Origin: Lentisphaerota bacterium
GTDB lineage: Bacteria; Verrucomicrobiota; Kiritimatiellia; RFP12; JAAYNR01
Length of the DNA: 35,611 bases
Assembly (NCBI GenBank): GCA_016873675.1
Contig: VGWG01000019.1
Span: 1-35,611, forward strand
Direction of reading: 5' to 3'
This document shows positions 1 to 5,994 of the stretch, in pieces (the stretch's first letter is position 1; every line of letters starts with the position of its first letter). Both the position numbers and the translations under genes were made by a program. The notes beneath the pieces were generated by a model, which ran no database searches, was not told the origin of the DNA, and saw nothing but the letters and a program-made list of their open reading frames with translations.

Positions 1-137
1 TCACCCGCGCGGCGGGTGTCATCCTCCTCGGTTCATTCTGTCAGTAAGCAGCCGAACCGCTAATTACGCGATCCGTACGATTAGTGGTGTGGGAGGGGCG
101 CTCCACAAGGGGCGTCCCTATCCCGATGGGTGTCCCA
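1..137. other. Non-coding left edge with small hairpins
   Basis: I see no convincing gene here. Bases 2-18 form a perfect hairpin (CACCCGC, loop GCG, GCGGGTG). Bases 120-149, overlapping the stop of the leftward membrane-protein gene, form another (ATCCCGAT ... ATCGGGAT, with a nested GATGGG/CCCATC option). The second could be a terminator or part of a cassette recombination site for that gene, but no U-tract or clear attC core is visible, so its role is open. Confidence 0.4.
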
Positions 138-665
138 TCATATCGGGATTGGGTACATCCCCCCCATGCTTCCGAAAAGGAACCGGTACGAAATCAAGAA
201 ACCGGCGATGTAGCCGCTCGGAATGCACACCGCTGACTTCGCCAGAGTTGCCCAAGCAGCAGACGCGAGCAGGCCCAGAACCCATGCCACGTCAACAATT
301 CTGCCAGTGAGAGTCATTCCATGACACCCGTGACCTGCCATGCAGACATGGTTTTGGCAGCACCATGCCGAACCCCACAGAGCCACAGCGAACAGACAGA
401 ATATGCCTAGCGTCTGGATCCACATTGACCGTTTGAAGGCATACTGACTCCAAGGGAGCGTCATGGATAGCGCGAGAACTAGCAGGAGCGACAGAATGAG
501 GAACAGTCCTGGGAAGATGACCCAGTTCTCTGTCGGCCGGAAACCGGCCAAGGGGTCGATCCTGAAAAGTGGGTTCATTACGAGTGGGGATGCCATGCCA
601 AGGGCAAAGGCGATGCCCGTACGGATGCGTAAAGACCGAACTACAACTAAGATTGTCTGTTTCAT
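138..665 (-). CDS. Small multi-pass membrane protein, integron-cassette-like gene
   Basis: A 175-residue protein of unknown function, read leftward. I chose the Met at 665 (MKQTILVVV) over the longer frame because the extra N-terminus lies in upstream repeat sequence. Four to five hydrophobic segments are visible, at roughly residues 15-35, 46-67, 80-98, 118-140 and 143-162. A Cys/His-rich loop (CCQNHVCMAGHGCHG, near residues 100-114) might bind a metal. The base composition is less GC-rich than the operon to the right. The gene begins 9 nt after a GTTGGGT motif, which fits the GTTRRRY core of integron cassettes, and it is divergent from a broken integron integrase. Being a captured cassette is therefore plausible. 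I recognise no family. Confidence 0.6.
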   Translation of the reverse strand: MKQTILVVVRSLRIRTGIAFALGMASPLVMNPLFRIDPLAGFRPTENWVIFPGLFLILSLLLVLALSMTLPWSQYAFKRSMWIQTLGIFCLFAVALWGSAWCCQNHVCMAGHGCHGMTLTGRIVDVAWVLGLLASAAWATLAKSAVCIPSGYIAGFLISYRFLFGSMGGMYPIPI

Positions 666-673
666 TATCCCGC

Positions 674-680
674 ACCCAAC
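674..680 (-). other. Possible integron core site GTTGGGT
   Basis: On the minus strand GTTGGGT matches the GTTRRRY core of integron recombination sites exactly and lies 8 nt before the start codon of the leftward membrane-protein gene, as expected for the leading edge of an inserted cassette. A partner inverse core (ACCCAAT, one mismatch from RYYYAAC) is seen only at the end of that gene, inside its last codons, so the site assignment is tentative. Confidence 0.35.
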
Positions 681-693
681 ATTAAATAGGCGT

Positions 694-707
694 CCAGACG
701 CAATACA
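694..707 (+). repeat. 14-bp direct repeat, copy 1
   Basis: CCAGACGCAATACA here is identical to 915-928. The two copies flank the non-coding interval between the cassette-like gene and the integrase relic. Direct repeats of this kind accompany integron attI sites, where they bind the integrase. That role is inferred only from position. Confidence 0.6.
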
Positions 708-884
708 CCGGTCCAAAGGGTGAAACGGCGTACGATGCCTACGGGGGAAAGCGTACCCTGACGCCCCATACAAAGTCAATCTCCCGCTTCAAATATTCAA
801 AACTTTAATAAAACCAATGACTTACAATATCTCCGCCCAGTTGGACCGCGCACTGCGTCAGAAAAGCGCAATTCGCCGTTTTGA

Positions 885-913
885 CGTTATGCACGGCTAG
901 GCGGTGCATAACG
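885..913. repeat. 29-bp dyad upstream of the integrase relic
   Basis: Perfect inverted repeat CGTTATGCAC (885-894), 9-bp spacer, GTGCATAACG (904-913). GTTATGC/GCATAAC end motifs are common in attC sites, but here they sit too close together for a normal attC. It could equally be a hairpin or operator in the leader of the integrase gene. Confidence 0.55.
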
Positions 914-914
914 G

Positions 915-928
915 CCAGACGCAATACA
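915..928 (+). repeat. 14-bp direct repeat, copy 2
   Basis: Second exact copy of CCAGACGCAATACA, ending just before the TAGGAGA ribosome-binding site of the integrase relic and directly after the 885-913 dyad. See 694-707. Confidence 0.6.
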
Positions 929-941
929 TAGGAGAAACGAT

Positions 942-1522
942 ATGAATTCGACGCAAACCGTTGATCTGAATGATGTTGACGCCTATTTTAAAAGTCGGAA
1001 TTTGGTGGACGACAAGCACCGGCCGTACTGCCTGCGGTGGCTGCAGCGTTATTTGTCGGGGCCTTGGGGGACCGGACGCCTCGCCCCGAACGACGCGCTG
1101 GCGGCTTTCGCCCAGCACCTTGAACAGGACGGTCACACGGAAGAATGGCAGGTGCGGCAGGCGGTCCGGTCGGTGGAAATCTTCCAGAAGCACTACCTAC
1201 GCCACCTTCAGGAGACGGGCGCAACAGTGCCCGCCACCGTCGCGGGGAAAGGATCTATGGGGACGGACATGTGGATGAGCAGGTGCTGCAGCGCGCCATG
1301 CGCGAAGCGGTGATTCGCGCGGGCATCGCGAAACCGGCCCACGTGCATACGCTGCGCCACTCATTTGCGACGAGCCTTCTGCTGCGGGGCGTGAACATCC
1401 GCGAAGTCCAGCAGTACTTGGGGCACGCCAGCGTGGAGACGACCATGATCTACACACATGTGATCAGGGGGCTGGACAGCACGGCGCAGAGCCCGCTGGA
1501 TGCGCTTGGCGTCGTGACGTAG
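942..1522 (+). pseudogene. intI: Integron integrase (IntI-type tyrosine recombinase), internally deleted and frameshifted
   Basis: Translation would start at 942 behind TAGGAGA. About 100 residues of an N-terminal SAM-like, core-DNA-binding domain are readable (YCLRWLQRYL ... [20 protein letters not shown] ... [10 protein letters not shown]). The frame then changes near 1230-1260. The rest, in a different frame, is the catalytic C-terminus: [46 protein letters not shown] and the IntI-style ending near SPLDAL. His and Arg of box II, the later His and the nucleophilic Tyr are present. The first catalytic Arg and about 100 or more residues of the middle are absent compared with the usual 320-340. 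I therefore read it as an inactive remnant. A sequencing error could explain a frameshift but not the missing middle. Confidence 0.85.
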
Positions 1523-1639
1523 GAAGAGGCGGCGGAGGAAGTCTGGCAAGGGAAAGACATTCCGGTTATCAGGGACTAGAATCTAAAATTGGCGGATCGA
1601 CAAGGGGACACTCGAACACACACACCCACACACCCCTTT

Positions 1640-1674
1640 TTTCAGCTTTCAGCTTTCCATTTTCAGCTTTCTCT
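1640..1674. repeat. TTTCAGC heptamer tandem repeat
   Basis: Five consecutive 7-bp units: TTTCAGC, TTTCAGC, TTTCCAT, TTTCAGC, TTTCTCT. The TCAG core (CTGA on the other strand) and the exact 7-bp register recur in other gaps at about 24896-24957, 30618-30639, 31678-31691 and 31725-31752. The stretch TTTCAGCTTT(T/C)...CTCCCG recurs at 31941. Confidence 0.7.
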
Positions 1675-1688
1675 CCCGCAGTCTTCCT

Positions 1689-1717
1689 TTGACACCACCA
1701 CCCCGAAACTCTATCCT
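1689..1717 (+). promoter_or_regulatory. sigma70-type promoter
   Basis: TTGACA (1689-1694), 17-bp spacer, TATCCT (1712-1717). The -35 box is a perfect match and the -10 box matches at 4 of 6 positions. It would give a leader of about 45-50 nt for the gene starting at 1772. Confidence 0.55.
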
Positions 1718-1771
1718 TAACGCCATAACCAGCAACTATTATTACAGCACCCCATAACCCTCCAGGGCACC

Positions 1772-2194
1772 ATGGAAAACTCCAAAGCCATCGAGATTCT
1801 CAACAGTCTGGCCGACGGCATTGACCCCTTCACCCACATCCTCTTCCCGCCGGACAGCCCCTACCAACAAGCCGACGTGGTGCGCGCCCTCTTCCTCGCC
1901 ATCGAAGCCCTCAAAGCTCCGCAAGCGCCCCGCAAAGCCTCCGGCCCCGCCCGTCCCGCGTCCGCCAGGCTGTGGACCCCCGAAGAAGAGCAGCGCCTGC
2001 ACGACGCCTTCGCCGCCCAGAAGCCGGTCTCTGAAATCGCCGCCGCCCACGAACGCACCACCGGCGGCATCACCGCCCGCCTCATCCGTCTCGGCCTGAT
2101 CGAAGCGCCCCGCCACACATCCTATCCCCCCAACAACCGGGCCGCCCCCGCGCCAGCCGCCACCGCCAAAGACCTCGAAGACATGCCCTTCTAA
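1772..2194 (+). CDS. Small HTH/SANT-like hypothetical protein
   Basis: A 140-residue protein in two parts. Residues 1-47 (KAIEILNSLADGIDP ... DSPYQQADVVRALFLAIEAL) form an N-terminal module that I recall from many short bacterial proteins, where it is often followed by the second part. Residues 66-112 (LWTPEEEQRLHDAFAAQKPVSEIAAAHERTTGGITARLIRLGLI) look like a SANT/Myb-like or recombinase-type helix-turn-helix, with an acidic WTPEEE start and a recognition helix after SEIAAAHERT. DNA binding is likely, but the target is unknown. The linker and tail are Pro/Ala-rich and the ending LEDMPF is reminiscent of ssDNA-binding-protein tails. The start at 1772 has no clear Shine-Dalgarno motif, and the promoter at 1689-1717 fits this start. 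It appears to be a single-gene transcript. Confidence 0.75.
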   Translation: MENSKAIEILNSLADGIDPFTHILFPPDSPYQQADVVRALFLAIEALKAPQAPRKASGPARPASARLWTPEEEQRLHDAFAAQKPVSEIAAAHERTTGGITARLIRLGLIEAPRHTSYPPNNRAAPAPAATAKDLEDMPF

Positions 2195-2241
2195 ACGTGC
2201 CCGACTAGGGGGCCTTCCTTCCAACTGATGAATCCGGAGAG

Positions 2242-2391
2242 ATGGACATTCCTGTTGGCGGAGTCAGGACGGTGTTTGCGATTAGTGCTTATATTTACGC
2301 AGGAGAAAGAGGTAGTGTTGCTGAGTTGGAGGAGTCAGGCAGTATAAAGTGCTCAGCTATTTGTGTGTCTGACCTGTATACGGAGAAGTAA
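2242..2391 (+). CDS. Possible 49-residue peptide upstream of the membrane protein
   Basis: A short open frame (MDIPVGGVRTVFAISAYIYAGERG ... SDLYTEK) ends one base before the ATG of the next gene, and its last codons contain that gene's ribosome-binding site (GGAGAAG). The arrangement suggests translational coupling. The GGAGAG motif before its own ATG is too close for an ideal site. A second overlapping 39-residue frame starts at 2227, and I cannot tell which, if either, is translated. No family is recognised. Confidence 0.25.
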   Translation: MDIPVGGVRTVFAISAYIYAGERGSVAELEESGSIKCSAICVSDLYTEK

Positions 2392-2392
2392 G

Positions 2393-2743
2393 ATGGGTAT
2401 CGGTGCTACGCTTTGGAGAAAGAGGAGAATACCGCGTCGTGTACATGGTATTAGCGCAATTTTGTCTTTTATCGCACTCGCATGTCTTCGCTGGATGCCA
2501 GTTTGCGGGTATGAATGGTCATTGTTCGACGAGATACTCAATATTGGTGCCTTCGCATTAAGAGCCATCGACGATGCTTCTCTCTGGGGGGGGGTGGCTG
2601 GTCGAATAGTTTACATCCTGTTTTTGAGTGTCTTCTATGGTGTCGCCGCAATCGTTTGTGGTTGGATTGTTGCGTGTTGTGCCACGCTATTCAGTACGAT
2701 CATCAGGAGGTCCATCGGGGTCAGCCCTGAAAATAACAATTAA
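2393..2743 (+). CDS. Small hydrophobic membrane protein, hypothetical
   Basis: A 116-residue protein of unknown function. I chose the ATG at 2393 because GGAGAAG lies 6-10 nt upstream. The earlier Met at 2363 has no such site. The N-terminus is strongly basic (LWRKRRIPRRVH). Hydrophobic segments lie at about residues 21-38 and 68-102, the second probably spanning the membrane twice. The gene and its leader (2240-2750) are noticeably richer in A/T than the flanking operons, which suggests recent acquisition together with the nearby integron relic. Confidence 0.55.
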   Translation: MGIGATLWRKRRIPRRVHGISAILSFIALACLRWMPVCGYEWSLFDEILNIGAFALRAIDDASLWGGVAGRIVYILFLSVFYGVAAIVCGWIVACCATLFSTIIRRSIGVSPENNN

Positions 2744-3137
2744 GCATAGACTCCCGCTGTTCAACCTTTACCCTCGCCCGTGCGCCCACTGTGTGGGTGC
2801 ACGAAAGGCACCCACCACACGCCCGCTCCCGTCGCCCGCCACCCGTTTCGGTGCCTCCCCGAGGCGCCTGGTGGCCTTCCCGCTGACCGCCGCGGGTCCT
2901 GCCACACCCTCGGCAACCCCGGCCACCGCTGCGGCCTGAGGGGCCTCCGCGATCATCTCCCGGCTCCATTCCGATCCGGGCCGCCACAGATAGACCCCGC
3001 CCGCGGCCGCCGAAGCATCCGTCCACATTCCCAACGCATGCCCTCTCCGTACTCGCCCGCAGGCCCGTCTTGTGCGTCGCAACTAGGTGTGCTATCGTTT
3101 GACCATCTTTTGCTGCTCTTTTATGGAAAGAAAAACC
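2744..3137. other. Intergenic, GC-rich, no convincing gene
   Basis: Several overlapping frames are open here, but none has a credible start or a recognisable domain, and their Gly/Arg/Ala/Pro-rich translations are typical of GC-rich non-coding DNA. A perfect hairpin GTGGGTGC (2793-2800), loop, GCACCCAC (2808-2815) lies about 50 bp after the membrane-protein gene. A T-tract is lacking, so I do not call it a terminator. Confidence 0.5.
3070..3098 (+). promoter_or_regulatory. Possible extended -10 promoter
   Basis: TTGTGC (3070-3075), 17-bp spacer, TATCGT (3093-3098), with TG one base upstream of the -10 box. Its position suits the gene starting at 3138. Confidence 0.35.
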
Positions 3138-3659
3138 ATGACATTTGAAGAACGCTTCGAAAAGCTCGAACGCGAACTCGCCGCAGCAACACGGCGCAAT
3201 CGCTGGACGCTGTCCGCCGCTGTCTTAGTGCTGGTGGGTCTGGTAACAGCTCACAGCGTCATCCCTCCTGCGGATGGCTTCATAGCCCGCCGCGGTTTTA
3301 TCGTTACAGACGAGCAAGGGAGGGAACGCATCAGACTGGCCGTGAATTCAGACCAAACCACCCTCGACGGGGCCCCCGCGCTGGAAATATCAGACGCACA
3401 AGGGATCTGCCAGGTCAGCCTGGAGGTGCGTCGGGGGTCACCCTACTTGAGCATGCATGACGCGCAAGGGAGGGGTTTCACGCAGCAAGTGAATGCCGAG
3501 GGCAAACCCGAACTGGGGATGTTCAACGCGCAAGAGAGACCCCGCCACATCACGCTGGATGTGGGTACCAACGGCAACCCCGTCTTAATAATGCGGGACG
3601 ATGCGCGTCAACCGGACGGCGTAGAAATCTTCCGCGACGGAAGTTGGCTCCGGTGGTAG
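3138..3659 (+). CDS. Membrane-anchored coiled-coil protein with DxQGxxR repeats
   Basis: A 173-residue protein. I prefer the ATG at 3138 (MTFEERFEKLERELAA) because GGAAAG lies 8 nt upstream. An upstream Met at 3123 would add MERKT. Residues 1-20 form a short charged coiled coil, 24-44 a single membrane span (WTLSAAVLVLVGLVTAHSVI), and the rest an extracytoplasmic beta-rich region with repeats of about 20 residues: RGFIVTDEQGRERIRLAV, EISDAQGICQVSLEV, SMHDAQGRGFTQQV, GMFNAQERPRHITLDV. This layout is familiar from short PVC-bacterial proteins of unknown function. The last five codons run into the 3' end of the opposite-strand tRNA-Asn gene, so the tRNA sequence supplies the stop codon. Confidence 0.7.
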   Translation: MTFEERFEKLERELAAATRRNRWTLSAAVLVLVGLVTAHSVIPPADGFIARRGFIVTDEQGRERIRLAVNSDQTTLDGAPALEISDAQGICQVSLEVRRGSPYLSMHDAQGRGFTQQVNAEGKPELGMFNAQERPRHITLDVGTNGNPVLIMRDDARQPDGVEIFRDGSWLRW

Positions 3660-3719
3660 GATTCGAACCTACGACCAAGTGATTAACAGTCACCTGCGCT
3701 ACCACTGCGCTACACCGGA
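3645..3719 (-). tRNA. tRNA-Asn (GTT), CCA encoded
   Basis: Read on the minus strand, the cloverleaf is complete. Acceptor TCCGGTG pairs with CACCGGA, the D arm is GCGC-AGTGGTA-GCGC, the anticodon loop is CTGTTAA (anticodon GTT), and the T arm is GTAGG-TTCGAAT-CCTAC. Discriminator G is followed by an encoded CCA. The last 15 bases overlap the end of the convergent coding sequence at 3138-3659. Confidence 0.95.
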
Positions 3720-3767
3720 ACAAGATAAAAGCGACGCATCCGTCCCATGAGGGACAAGACGCGGCGA

Positions 3768-3797
3768 ACTGTAACGCATTCGTGCGGGGAGTGTCAA
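3768..3797 (-). promoter_or_regulatory. Promoter for tRNA-Asn
   Basis: On the minus strand TTGACA (3797-3792), 18-bp spacer, TACAGT (3773-3768). A short GTCCC-ATGA-GGGAC hairpin lies in the leader before the tRNA. Confidence 0.5.
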
Positions 3798-3806
3798 CAG
3801 GTTTCT

Positions 3807-3975
3807 CATGTTTTTCAGCAGTTCTAATTTTCTAATTTTGATTGCATCCTGCCGGTCGAAATCGAAATCGCTATCGGTATCGGGGTCGAATTTCGGCCTT
3901 TTTCGTCGATCCCGATCCCGATATCGATTTGGATCCCGATATCGACGACCATAATTAGAATTGCTGCATGTTTTT
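3807..3975. mobile_element. MITE-like element with ATCGnn hexamer interior, TIRs and 9-bp TSD
   Basis: The element occupies 3816-3966 (151 bp). Its ends are near-perfect terminal inverted repeats: CAGCAGTTCTAATTTT at 3816-3831 and, read inward from the right, CAGCAATTCTAATTAT at 3966-3951 (14 of 16 identical). The 9-bp sequence CATGTTTTT abuts both ends (3807-3815 and 3967-3975), as expected for a target-site duplication. The interior has no gene. Each arm is a run of degenerate 6-bp units (ATCGAA, ATCGCT, ATCGGT, ATCGGG, ATATCG) in opposite orientation around a TTTTTCG centre, so the whole can fold into a long imperfect hairpin. A partial relative lies at 31801-31891. No transposase is present, so mobilisation would have to be in trans. 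Confidence 0.7.
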
Positions 3976-3994
3976 TGCTGTCGCCTCTTTGGGC

Positions 3995-4023
3995 TTGAAA
4001 CAGGGACCACGCTGCGATATAAT
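3995..4023 (+). promoter_or_regulatory. Strong sigma70-type promoter of the rib operon
   Basis: TTGAAA (3995-4000), exactly 17 bp, TATAAT (4018-4023). Transcription would begin near 4030, about a dozen bases before the FMN aptamer. The MITE-like element ends only 20-30 bp upstream. Confidence 0.85.
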
Positions 4024-4042
4024 CTCCGGCAATACAACGCAA

Positions 4043-4180
4043 TGTCTTCAGGGCAAGGTGACCCCGTACACGCAGGGGAATTCCTGACCGGCGGTAAAGC
4101 CCGCGACTGGCACGGCCGATGCGCGCCACTGATACGGTGAAACTCCGTGGCCGACAGTACAGTCTGGATGTAAGAAGACA
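4043..4180 (+). promoter_or_regulatory. FMN riboswitch (RFN element)
   Basis: The conserved RFN sequence blocks appear in order: TCTTCAGGGCAAGGTG, CTGACCGGCGGTAAAGCCC, GCGACTGG, GGTGAAACTCCG, GGCCGACAGT, AGTCTGGATG and AAGAAGACA. The closing P1 helix pairs TGTCTTC (4043-4049) with GAAGACA (4174-4180). It senses FMN and switches off the downstream riboflavin genes, here probably by transcription termination at 4204-4240. Confidence 0.95.
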
Positions 4181-4203
4181 ACCGGCGGCGCATTGCGCCC
4201 CCG

Positions 4204-4240
4204 AAACGCCCTGACGCCTGCCGCGTCCGGGCGTTTTGTT
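4204..4240 (+). terminator. Riboswitch expression-platform terminator
   Basis: AAACGCCC (4204-4211) pairs with GGGCGTTT (4229-4236), and the loop itself contains a GACGC/GCGTC stem. The hairpin is followed by TTTTGTTTTG. It lies between the FMN aptamer and the ribBA start, so ligand binding should favour it. Confidence 0.85.
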
Positions 4241-4256
4241 TTGATGGGAATACCGC

Positions 4257-5468
4257 ATGAGCGCACTTTTTGACGATGTCGAAGTCTGTATCGGCGCGAT
4301 CCGCGAAGGGCAGATGGTCGTGGTGGCCGACGATGAGAACCGCGAGAATGAGGGCGACCTGATCGTCGCAGCCGAGAAGGCGACCCCTGCGGCTGTGAAT
4401 TTCATGGCCGCCCATGGCCGCGGACTGGTCTGTGTGCCGCTCACCCGCAGCCGCTTGGAGCGGCTGGGCATCGGACGCATTCCGCTGAAAAACCGAGGCG
4501 ACGCCTACTCCACCGCATTCATGGACTCGGTGGACGCCACGGCCGCGCACGGCGTGACGACCGGCATCAGCGCCGCCGACCGCGCCGCCACCATCCGCAT
4601 GTTGGTCGGCCGCGACACGACGGCGCATGACTGGGTCAGCCCCGGGCATGTTTTTCCGCTCGAAGCTCGCGAGGGCGGCGTGCTGGTGCGCGCGGGCCAC
4701 ACCGAGGCCGCCGTCGATCTGGCGCGCCTCGCGGGGCTGCAACCCGCTGGCGTCATCTGCGAAATCATGCTCCCCGACGGCTCCATGGCCCGGCTTCCCC
4801 AGTTGCGCGAGTTTGCCACGCGCCACGGTCTCAAGATGGTCTCCATCGCCGACCTGATCGCCTACCGCCGCAGCCGTGAGCGCTTGGTCGAAATGGTCGA
4901 GGAGGTCGACATGCCGACCGCCCATGGCCATTTCCGCCTGCGGATGTACCGTGCCTGTCTCGACGGCAAGGAGCACATCGCGCTGATCAAGGGCGCTGTC
5001 GCGGCCGCCGCCGAACCGGTCTTTGTGCGCGTCCACAGCGAATGCTTCACCGGCGACGTGCTTGGCTCGGCCCGCTGCGACTGCGGCATGCAGCTTCACG
5101 CGGCCATGGAGCGGATCGAGCGCGAGGGATGCGGCGTGGTGCTGTACATGCGCCAGGAGGGTCGCGGCATCGGCCTCGCCAACAAGCTGCATGCGTACAA
5201 GCTTCAGGAGGGCGGCCTCGACACGGTGGAGGCAAATGAAAAGCTTGGCTTTGCGCCTGATTTGCGGGATTATGGCGTCGGCGCCCAGATTCTCAAGGAT
5301 CTGGGGCTCACCCGGATCCGACTGCTGACCAACAATCCGCGAAAGGTGGTGGGGCTTGCCGGCTACGGACTCGAGATCGTCGAGCGCGTCAGCCTGATAG
5401 CCCCGGCGGGCGCGCATAACACGCGCTATCTGGAAACAAAAAAGCGCAGGCTCGGGCATGCGCTGTGA
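4257..5468 (+). CDS. ribBA: Bifunctional DHBP synthase / GTP cyclohydrolase II
   Basis: Cytoplasmic two-domain enzyme that starts both branches of riboflavin synthesis. Residues about 5-205 are 3,4-dihydroxy-2-butanone-4-phosphate synthase, which acts on ribulose 5-phosphate. They carry the acidic metal/substrate loop [10 protein letters not shown] (25-34), the GDAYSTAF block and GHVFPL (130-135). Residues about 210-400 are GTP cyclohydrolase II, with [19 protein letters not shown] (zinc ligands Cys263, Cys274, Cys276), RQEGRGIGL (299-307), [12 protein letters not shown] and LLTNNPRK. At 403 residues the protein has normal family length and looks intact. It is the first gene after the FMN riboswitch. 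The start ATG follows a weak GGGA site. Confidence 0.97.
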   Translation: MSALFDDVEVCIGAIREGQMVVVADDENRENEGDLIVAAEKATPAAVNFMAAHGRGLVCVPLTRSRLERLGIGRIPLKNRGDAYSTAFMDSVDATAAHGVTTGISAADRAATIRMLVGRDTTAHDWVSPGHVFPLEAREGGVLVRAGHTEAAVDLARLAGLQPAGVICEIMLPDGSMARLPQLREFATRHGLKMVSIADLIAYRRSRERLVEMVEEVDMPTAHGHFRLRMYRACLDGKEHIALIKGAVAAAAEPVFVRVHSECFTGDVLGSARCDCGMQLHAAMERIEREGCGVVLYMRQEGRGIGLANKLHAYKLQEGGLDTVEANEKLGFAPDLRDYGVGAQILKDLGLTRIRLLTNNPRKVVGLAGYGLEIVERVSLIAPAGAHNTRYLETKKRRLGHAL

Positions 5469-5507
5469 GCAGCATGAAGCACGGTTGAACACAGAAGGGA
5501 GTCATCC

Positions 5508-5978
5508 ATGGCCTATCGTCTGATCGAGGGAGATTTGAATGCGGCAGGGCTGCGCGTGGCGCTGGTCGTCAGCCGCTTCAACAGCTTTTTGACCACGCAC
5601 CTGCTGAAGGGCGCCGTCGACTGCCTGGTGCGGCACGGCGGGGCGGAGGCGGATATCACCGCCGTCTGGGTTCCCGGCGCGAATGAGCTTCCGCTGGTTG
5701 TGGACAAGCTCGCGGCATCGGGACGCTATCACGCCGTCGTCGCCCTCGGCGCGGTGATCCGAGGCGCCACGCCGCATGCCGACCTGATCAACACTCAGGT
5801 TTCCAAATCCCTCGCCGCCATCGGGCTCCGAACCGGCGTCCCCGTGCTCAACGGCGTGGTCTGCGCCGAGACGATCGAGCAAGGGATCGAACGCTCCGGT
5901 ACCAAGGCTGGCAACAAGGGATGGGATGCCGCCCTGGCCGCAATCGAGCTGTCCTCGGTTCTGAAGCAGATGGCATAA
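5508..5978 (+). CDS. ribH: 6,7-dimethyl-8-ribityllumazine synthase
   Basis: This 156-residue enzyme condenses 5-amino-6-ribitylaminouracil with 3,4-dihydroxybutanone phosphate to give lumazine, and usually assembles into pentamers or icosahedral shells. Motifs visible are SRFNSFLTTHLL (substrate loop), VPGANELP, GAVIRGATPHAD with the catalytic His, and EQGIERSGTKAGNKGWDAA with the phosphate-binding Arg/Lys. Two usual aromatic positions differ: the Phe/Tyr before Glu-Leu-Pro is Asn, and the residue after TPH is Ala rather than Phe. I recall this pattern in verrucomicrobial homologues. GGGAG lies 7 nt before the ATG. It sits 39 bp after ribBA in the same operon. Confidence 0.95.
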   Translation: MAYRLIEGDLNAAGLRVALVVSRFNSFLTTHLLKGAVDCLVRHGGAEADITAVWVPGANELPLVVDKLAASGRYHAVVALGAVIRGATPHADLINTQVSKSLAAIGLRTGVPVLNGVVCAETIEQGIERSGTKAGNKGWDAALAAIELSSVLKQMA

Positions 5979-5994
5979 CCGACGGAGACGCATC

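Larger units (their letters stand above)
1523..1771. other. Intergenic: CA-rich run, heptamer repeats, promoter
   Basis: No gene is seen in this 249-bp gap. It holds a CA-rich run (about 1616-1634), five 7-bp units at 1640-1674 and the promoter at 1689-1717, which are listed separately. Confidence 0.6.

Noticed and set aside
20-29. Leftward start codon with AGGAGG at the left edge
   Set aside because: The Shine-Dalgarno motif touches the ATG with almost no spacing, and only seven codons (within a hairpin) are visible, so no gene can be supported.
2721-3082. Overlapping minus-strand frames in the 2744-3137 gap
   Set aside because: The translations are Gly/Ala/Arg-rich without a domain, no ribosome-binding site supports a start, and both strands are equally open, as expected of GC-rich non-coding DNA.
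3816-3966. ATCGnn hexamers as a CRISPR array or a coding repeat
   Set aside because: Units are 6 bp, degenerate and without spacers, and orientation flips at the centre. Terminal inverted repeats and the flank duplication fit a mobile element instead.
3699-5492. Long 597-residue open frame on the minus strand opposite ribBA
   Set aside because: It lies antisense to an unmistakable ribBA, crosses the riboswitch and the MITE-like element (giving [11 protein letters not shown]-like dipeptides from the hexamers), and has no domain. It is open only because of high GC.
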